A stretch of DNA of 64,000 bases from contig NZ_CAMLHC010000013.1 in assembly GCF_946479755.1 (NCBI RefSeq), positions 152,224 through 216,223 of the forward strand, in the 5' to 3' direction. The position numbers were made by a program, and so were the translations under genes. The stretch's first letter is position 1; each line of letters opens with the position of its first letter. Source of the stretch: an uncultured Chitinophaga sp. (GTDB lineage Bacteria > Bacteroidota > Bacteroidia > Chitinophagales > Chitinophagaceae). Below, one piece after another: positions 60,031 to 64,000 of the stretch. The notes beneath the pieces are model-generated. The model worked only from the letters and a program-made list of their open reading frames with translations. It was not told where the DNA came from and ran no database searches.

Positions 60031-62097
60031 ATGAAAAAGTGTATCTCCATCTTTTTAGCAGCCAGCCTGTCTTTCTTCGCCTGCTCCAAACCGCAGGAAC
60101 TGCAACAACTGGGCGGCCTGAAATCCTCCCTGGCAGCGGCTACTGCTGCCGGTACCGTATACTATGTAGACCCTGATGGCAACGACAGCAACGCCGGTAC
60201 CAGCGACAGCAATGCCTGGAAAACAATCGCCAAAGTCAACACCATGACATTCTCCCCTGGCGATCAGATCCTCTTTAAAAGCGGCGGTGTATGGAACGAC
60301 ACCCTGCGCCCCAAAGGCTCAGGGAGTGCAGGTCTGCCCATCGTCATCGACAAATACGGCGGCGAAGCCCGCCCGGTGATTAATGGCGGCGGCAAAGTGA
60401 ATAACTCTAAAACGTTGTTTTTAAACAAAGTATCCTATTGGGAGGTGAATAACCTCGAAATCACCAACACGGTACCCGCAGGCACTACCTACGCAGCAAC
60501 GGGAATATTGGTCGATGGCGGAAATGAAGCGACCCCTTCTTCCAATATCACCATTAAAAACTGTTACGTACACGATGTAAATGCTGCGAAAGATTTCCAG
60601 ACCAATTTCGTGAAAGGTACCGGCGGTATTATCATTGGTGGCAAAACCGATGACGTGCTCGTACAAAGCTGTCATATAAAAAACTGTGCCGTGGAAGGCA
60701 TGCGCACCGTCGGCACCGGTAAAAACATTGTCTTTGACAACAACTTCCTGGAATATATATACGGAGACGGTATTGTGATGGCTGGCGCCACCGGCGGCTG
60801 CAAGGTCACGCACAACACCGTTTACAAAGCCTGCATGAACACCAACAGCTACAACTATGCAGGTATATGGACCGTAAAAAGCAAAAATTCGCTCGTGGCC
60901 TATAACGAAGTATATGGAATGACAGGAGGTGGCGGCAACGATGGGATGGCTTTTGACGCAGACGGATACGATGCTAACTCTCCCACCGATGGTGATATCT
61001 TCGAGTACAATTACTCTCACGACAACAATGGCGGGTTCATGCTGTTCATGTACAATTCCCACAATATCACCGTACGCTATAACGTAAGCGTAAATGATAT
61101 AGGTACCACCGGGAAGAAAAAACTTTTCCTTTTTAACGGCAGTACGAATAACAACCACCAGATTTATAACAATGTGTTCTACATCATGAACCCGGGAGGT
61201 ACTATTTTCCACAGCGCACCCTATGGCACCTATTCCAACAATATTATTTATGCCGCCTCCACAGCCACGGGCCTGACCCTGTGCAGAGGAGACAATGGTC
61301 AGTCCATCCCGTTGACGACCCAGTCCAGGTTCTACAACAACGATTTATATCCGGGTAATGTATTTACCGCATTCAATTGGGGCACTTCCACCCGCAGCAA
61401 CAATTTCTACGACGATCCCCGTTTTATAAATCCGGGTACCGGCAATGGTTTCCCTGTAGCCAACGGCTACAATATCAGCGATACTTCCCGCTGTCGTAAC
61501 GCTGGCATCTTTATCACCAATAACGGCGGCATCGACTTCGCCGGCAACCCGCTGCCTGCTGCCGGCAATCCCGACGTGGGCGCCTTCCAGCATGCCGTGA
61601 TATCCCAGGCAGGCAGCTCCCTGGCCGACGCCTACGTACGCGATGGCAGTTATGCCGGCGCCAACTATGGCGCGGACTCCCTGCTGGTCGTAAAATCGGA
61701 CGCTTCCTCTTATGCACGCAGGTCTTACCTGAAATTCAATTTTAATCAGGTGGCGTCTGCAAATGTAAATGCAGCCAATCTCAGCATCTATTGCGCAGGC
61801 GCTGGCATGACCAACACCGTGAAAATTTACAGCACTGCCAATAAAACCTGGGCTGAAAATGCCATCACCTGGAATAACGCACCGAAGGATACCACCCTCG
61901 TGGGCCAGATCACCGTCAACACCGCAGGATGGTATAATATGGACGTTACCAGCACCGTTAACCGTGAATTGCAGGCCGGTAGCAAAACCGTTTCGCTGCT
62001 GCTCATGAACACCGGTCCGTTTAACTCCAACGGCTATATGACGTTCTACAGCAAAGAAGCACCTGGCAACAAACCAGCACTGCAACTGACATACTAG
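60031..62097 (+). CDS. Beta-helix lipoprotein with C-terminal DNRLRE/CBM96-like domain
   Basis: 688 aa. Signal peptide with lipobox SLSFFAC (C18), so probably surface-anchored. Residues about 45-520 form a right-handed parallel beta-helix: opening YYVDPDGNDSNAGTSDSNAW (DUF1565/pectate-lyase-like start), then Asn-rich turns such as SHNITVRYNVSVNDIG. Residues about 530-688 look like a DNRLRE/CBM96 domain (ADAYVRDGSYAGANYGADS, then KTWAENAITWNNAP). Such helices occur in polysaccharide lyases and GH28-like or GH-type epimerases; no catalytic set can be named. It sits between susD and a GH2 gene, so it probably binds or cleaves the PUL3 polysaccharide. Confidence 0.85.
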   Translation: MKKCISIFLAASLSFFACSKPQELQQLGGLKSSLAAATAAGTVYYVDPDGNDSNAGTSDSNAWKTIAKVNTMTFSPGDQILFKSGGVWNDTLRPKGSGSAGLPIVIDKYGGEARPVINGGGKVNNSKTLFLNKVSYWEVNNLEITNTVPAGTTYAATGILVDGGNEATPSSNITIKNCYVHDVNAAKDFQTNFVKGTGGIIIGGKTDDVLVQSCHIKNCAVEGMRTVGTGKNIVFDNNFLEYIYGDGIVMAGATGGCKVTHNTVYKACMNTNSYNYAGIWTVKSKNSLVAYNEVYGMTGGGGNDGMAFDADGYDANSPTDGDIFEYNYSHDNNGGFMLFMYNSHNITVRYNVSVNDIGTTGKKKLFLFNGSTNNNHQIYNNVFYIMNPGGTIFHSAPYGTYSNNIIYAASTATGLTLCRGDNGQSIPLTTQSRFYNNDLYPGNVFTAFNWGTSTRSNNFYDDPRFINPGTGNGFPVANGYNISDTSRCRNAGIFITNNGGIDFAGNPLPAAGNPDVGAFQHAVISQAGSSLADAYVRDGSYAGANYGADSLLVVKSDASSYARRSYLKFNFNQVASANVNAANLSIYCAGAGMTNTVKIYSTANKTWAENAITWNNAPKDTTLVGQITVNTAGWYNMDVTSTVNRELQAGSKTVSLLLMNTGPFNSNGYMTFYSKEAPGNKPALQLTY

Positions 62098-62177
62098 CCT
62101 GTACGGCAGCACAGTAGCGATACGCACCGGAATAGCCGATGGCAACAATCAATGACATTTGATCCGTAATATTCACC

Positions 62178-64000
62178 ATGAAAAGAACGTACTTTATCAC
62201 ACTCGCAGCCTGCTTTATAACGCTACTGAGCTATGCCGGCGGAGGCGCTCCAAGGACTTACCTGAATCTGAACAACGACTGGAATTTTCACTTTTCGTAC
62301 GACGTCCGGAAGAGCGCCCCTCTTCAACAGGTTACCCTGCCACACACCTGGAATGCAAAAGATGTTTTCAACGGCCAGTTGCACTACTACCGGGGCGCCG
62401 GCATTTATACCCGGCAGCTCGCCTACCTTCCTGAATGGAAAGACAAAAGGATATTTCTTTATTTTGAAGGCGCCAACTCGGTAGCCGACGTAATGGTGAA
62501 CAATAAGTTTGTCACAGAACATAAAAGCGGTTATACCGCCTTCTGTGCAGAAATCACTGCCTTCCTGCAGGCGGGGGCCGGCAATACCATCACCGTACAG
62601 GTCAGCAATGCAGAACGAATGGACGTACTTCCTCTCTCCGGCGATTTTAATGTGTTCGGTGGACTGCATCGTCCGGTGTGGCTGATCGTCACCAATAAAA
62701 ACTGTATCACCCCTCTCGATTACGCGTCGCCAGGCGTGTATATCAGTCAGGATAAAATCACGCCGGCCGAAGCTACGGTAAACGTGCTAACGAAATTGTC
62801 GCTGACCGGAGCCACCGGAAACCTGGAAGCACGTACCATTATCAAAGACGCGCTGCAACGGGAAGTAGTGAGCCAACAGACGGTTATCGGCGCCGGTGAT
62901 TCCCTCTTCCGGCAATCCCTCAGCATCCTCCGGCCCCACCTGTGGAACGGCAGAACAGATCCCTATCTTTACCAGGTAACGGTACAGCTGTTCCAGGACC
63001 ATCAACTGATCGATGAAATGACCCAGCCATTGGGATTACGCTCTTTTAAAGCAGATGCCGGTTCAGGATTTATGCTCAATGGCCATCACTATGATCTCTA
63101 TGGTTTTGGATTGCATGAAGATGTGGCCGCCCGCGGTTCTGCCCTGCACAACAGCGATCATGCAAAAGACATGTCCCTGATCATGGAATCAGGAGCCACC
63201 GCCATGCGGCTTACACATTACCCGCACCTGGATTATTTCTATCACCTGGCAGACAAGAACGGTATCGTGCTGTGGACAGAAATACCGCTCGTAGGGCCTG
63301 GCGGATATACAGGCACCGGCTTCATTGACAACCCGGCACTAAAGGCACACGCCAGACAACTACTGACTGAAATGATCCGTCAACAGTACAATCACCCTTC
63401 TATTGTTTTCTGGGGATTGTTTAACGAGCTAAAACTGGATTACGACGATCCCGTGCCCTTTCTTCAGGAACTTCAGCAGCTTGCTAAAAAAGAAGACGCC
63501 TCAAGACTCATCACCTGCGCCACGTTCCTGGATTCAGGTCATTTTAATACCGTCAGCGACGTCATTGCCTGGAATAAATACTATGGATGGTATGGCGGCG
63601 ACTTTAAAGACATGGGCGCCTGGGCAGACAAAATGCATCAGCAATTTCCGGATAAGCCCATTGGCGTCAGTGAATTTGGCGCCGGCGCCAATATCCTGCA
63701 CCATGAAGAAGAACTGAAAAAGCCTGCAGCCGATGGTAATTTCCACCCGGAAGAATGGCAGACAGCCTATCACGAGGCTTCCTGGGCAACGCTGACAGCA
63801 CGGCCCTTTATCTGGGGGAAATTCGTCTGGGCACTGGCAGATTTCAGTTCCGCCATCCGGAGCGAAGGCGGCACCAACGGCCTCAATGATAAAGGACTCG
63901 TTAGCCATGACCGTAAAGTAAAAAAGGATGCATTCTATTTCTATCAGGCTAACTGGAGCCGCGAACCCATGCTGTACCTGGCAGAGAAACGCCTCACCCT
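62178..64000 (+). CDS. GH2 beta-glycosidase, beta-galactosidase-like (3' end outside window)
   Basis: 607 codons visible; the frame is open at the right edge. Signal peptide (about 1-20), then the GH2 order: sugar-binding jelly roll (LNNDWNFHF, LPHTWN, YYRGAGIYTRQL), immunoglobulin-like domain, and a TIM barrel with LYGFGLHEDVAARG, MESGATAMRLTHYPHLDYFY, acid/base E417 in FWGLFNELK and nucleophile E499 in PIGVSEFGAGAN, followed by FIWGKFVWALADF. GH2 covers beta-galactosidases, glucuronidases and galacturonidases; the NE and SE-FG motifs do not decide between them. Fourth gene of the PUL3 operon, 80 bases after the beta-helix gene. Confidence 0.92.
   Translation, partial: MKRTYFITLAACFITLLSYAGGGAPRTYLNLNNDWNFHFSYDVRKSAPLQQVTLPHTWNAKDVFNGQLHYYRGAGIYTRQLAYLPEWKDKRIFLYFEGANSVADVMVNNKFVTEHKSGYTAFCAEITAFLQAGAGNTITVQVSNAERMDVLPLSGDFNVFGGLHRPVWLIVTNKNCITPLDYASPGVYISQDKITPAEATVNVLTKLSLTGATGNLEARTIIKDALQREVVSQQTVIGAGDSLFRQSLSILRPHLWNGRTDPYLYQVTVQLFQDHQLIDEMTQPLGLRSFKADAGSGFMLNGHHYDLYGFGLHEDVAARGSALHNSDHAKDMSLIMESGATAMRLTHYPHLDYFYHLADKNGIVLWTEIPLVGPGGYTGTGFIDNPALKAHARQLLTEMIRQQYNHPSIVFWGLFNELKLDYDDPVPFLQELQQLAKKEDASRLITCATFLDSGHFNTVSDVIAWNKYYGWYGGDFKDMGAWADKMHQQFPDKPIGVSEFGAGANILHHEEELKKPAADGNFHPEEWQTAYHEASWATLTARPFIWGKFVWALADFSSAIRSEGGTNGLNDKGLVSHDRKVKKDAFYFYQANWSREPMLYLAEKRLT

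Noticed and set aside
61345..62148. Minus-strand open frame of 267 codons over the end of the beta-helix gene
   Set aside because: Opposite to a well-supported CBM96-like domain; no recognisable motifs, no promoter.
1..64000. CRISPR array, insertion sequence or riboswitch
   Set aside because: No regularly spaced repeats, transposase motifs or recognisable aptamer sequences were found while reading both strands.

Overview
The window reads as chromosome of a polysaccharide-degrading member of the Bacteroidota, most likely a Chitinophaga-like Chitinophagaceae. The signs are three SusC/SusD pairs, two giant hybrid two-component sensors (HTCS), an ECF sigma/FecR pair with the Bacteroidota-type FecR C-terminus, Bacteroidota promoters (TTTG-N19-TAnnTTTG, perfect in front of two tRNAs), and lipoproteins without E. 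coli-like ribosome sites. No phage integrase, transposase, insertion sequence, rRNA or CRISPR array is seen.

Layout. 1-6.3 kb (all leftward): the start of an ABC exporter, the trehalose-from-glycogen pair treZ-treY (TreZ has changed catalytic positions), a receiver-like protein without its phospho-Asp, and a small membrane protein. 6.4-15 kb: polysaccharide utilisation locus 1 (PUL1), with a divergent ECF sigma factor and FecR anti-sigma, then STN-type SusC, SusD and a GH29 alpha-L-fucosidase. 15-19.6 kb: small hypothetical proteins, a TPR protein and a TPR histidine kinase/LytTR regulator pair. 19.8-24.6 kb: four co-directional genes without signal peptides, closed by a strong terminator: a conserved-looking 206-aa protein, an unrecognised 910-aa protein, a phage tail-collar-type protein and a C39-like cysteine-peptidase-like protein. 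This is the best candidate for an undescribed system. 24.6-37.2 kb: PUL2 (HTCS, SusC, SusD, GH30, GH35), which fits beta-1,6-galactan or arabinogalactan side chains. 37.5-41.4 kb: a translationally coupled cytochrome P450/class I terpene synthase pair, tail-to-tail with a membrane hybrid histidine kinase. 41.6-41.9 kb: two tandem tRNA-Arg(ACG) genes with an unusual A19-U56 pair. 42-44.1 kb: an SDR epimerase divergent from an AraC regulator. 44.2-51.2 kb: a mutagenic repair operon imuA-imuB-dnaE2-alkB, divergent from a LexA-like S24 repressor, with a twin operator between them. 51.2-64 kb: PUL3 (HTCS, SusC, SusD, beta-helix/DNRLRE lipoprotein, GH2 cut by the right edge).

How it works together. 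Each PUL has an outer-membrane SusCD importer, secreted or surface glycosidases and its own sensor: sigma/FecR for PUL1, HTCS for PUL2 and PUL3. The two HTCS-controlled susC upstream regions share a repeated TTTACCCC element in the same orientation relative to susC, which is a candidate HTCS operator. Two of the three complex kinases carry unusual H-boxes. The only stretch over 300 bases without a protein gene is 41391-42057, which holds the tRNAs, their promoters and terminators; the other gaps are under about 250 bases and hold the sites listed. All product names rest on motif reading; no database search was possible.
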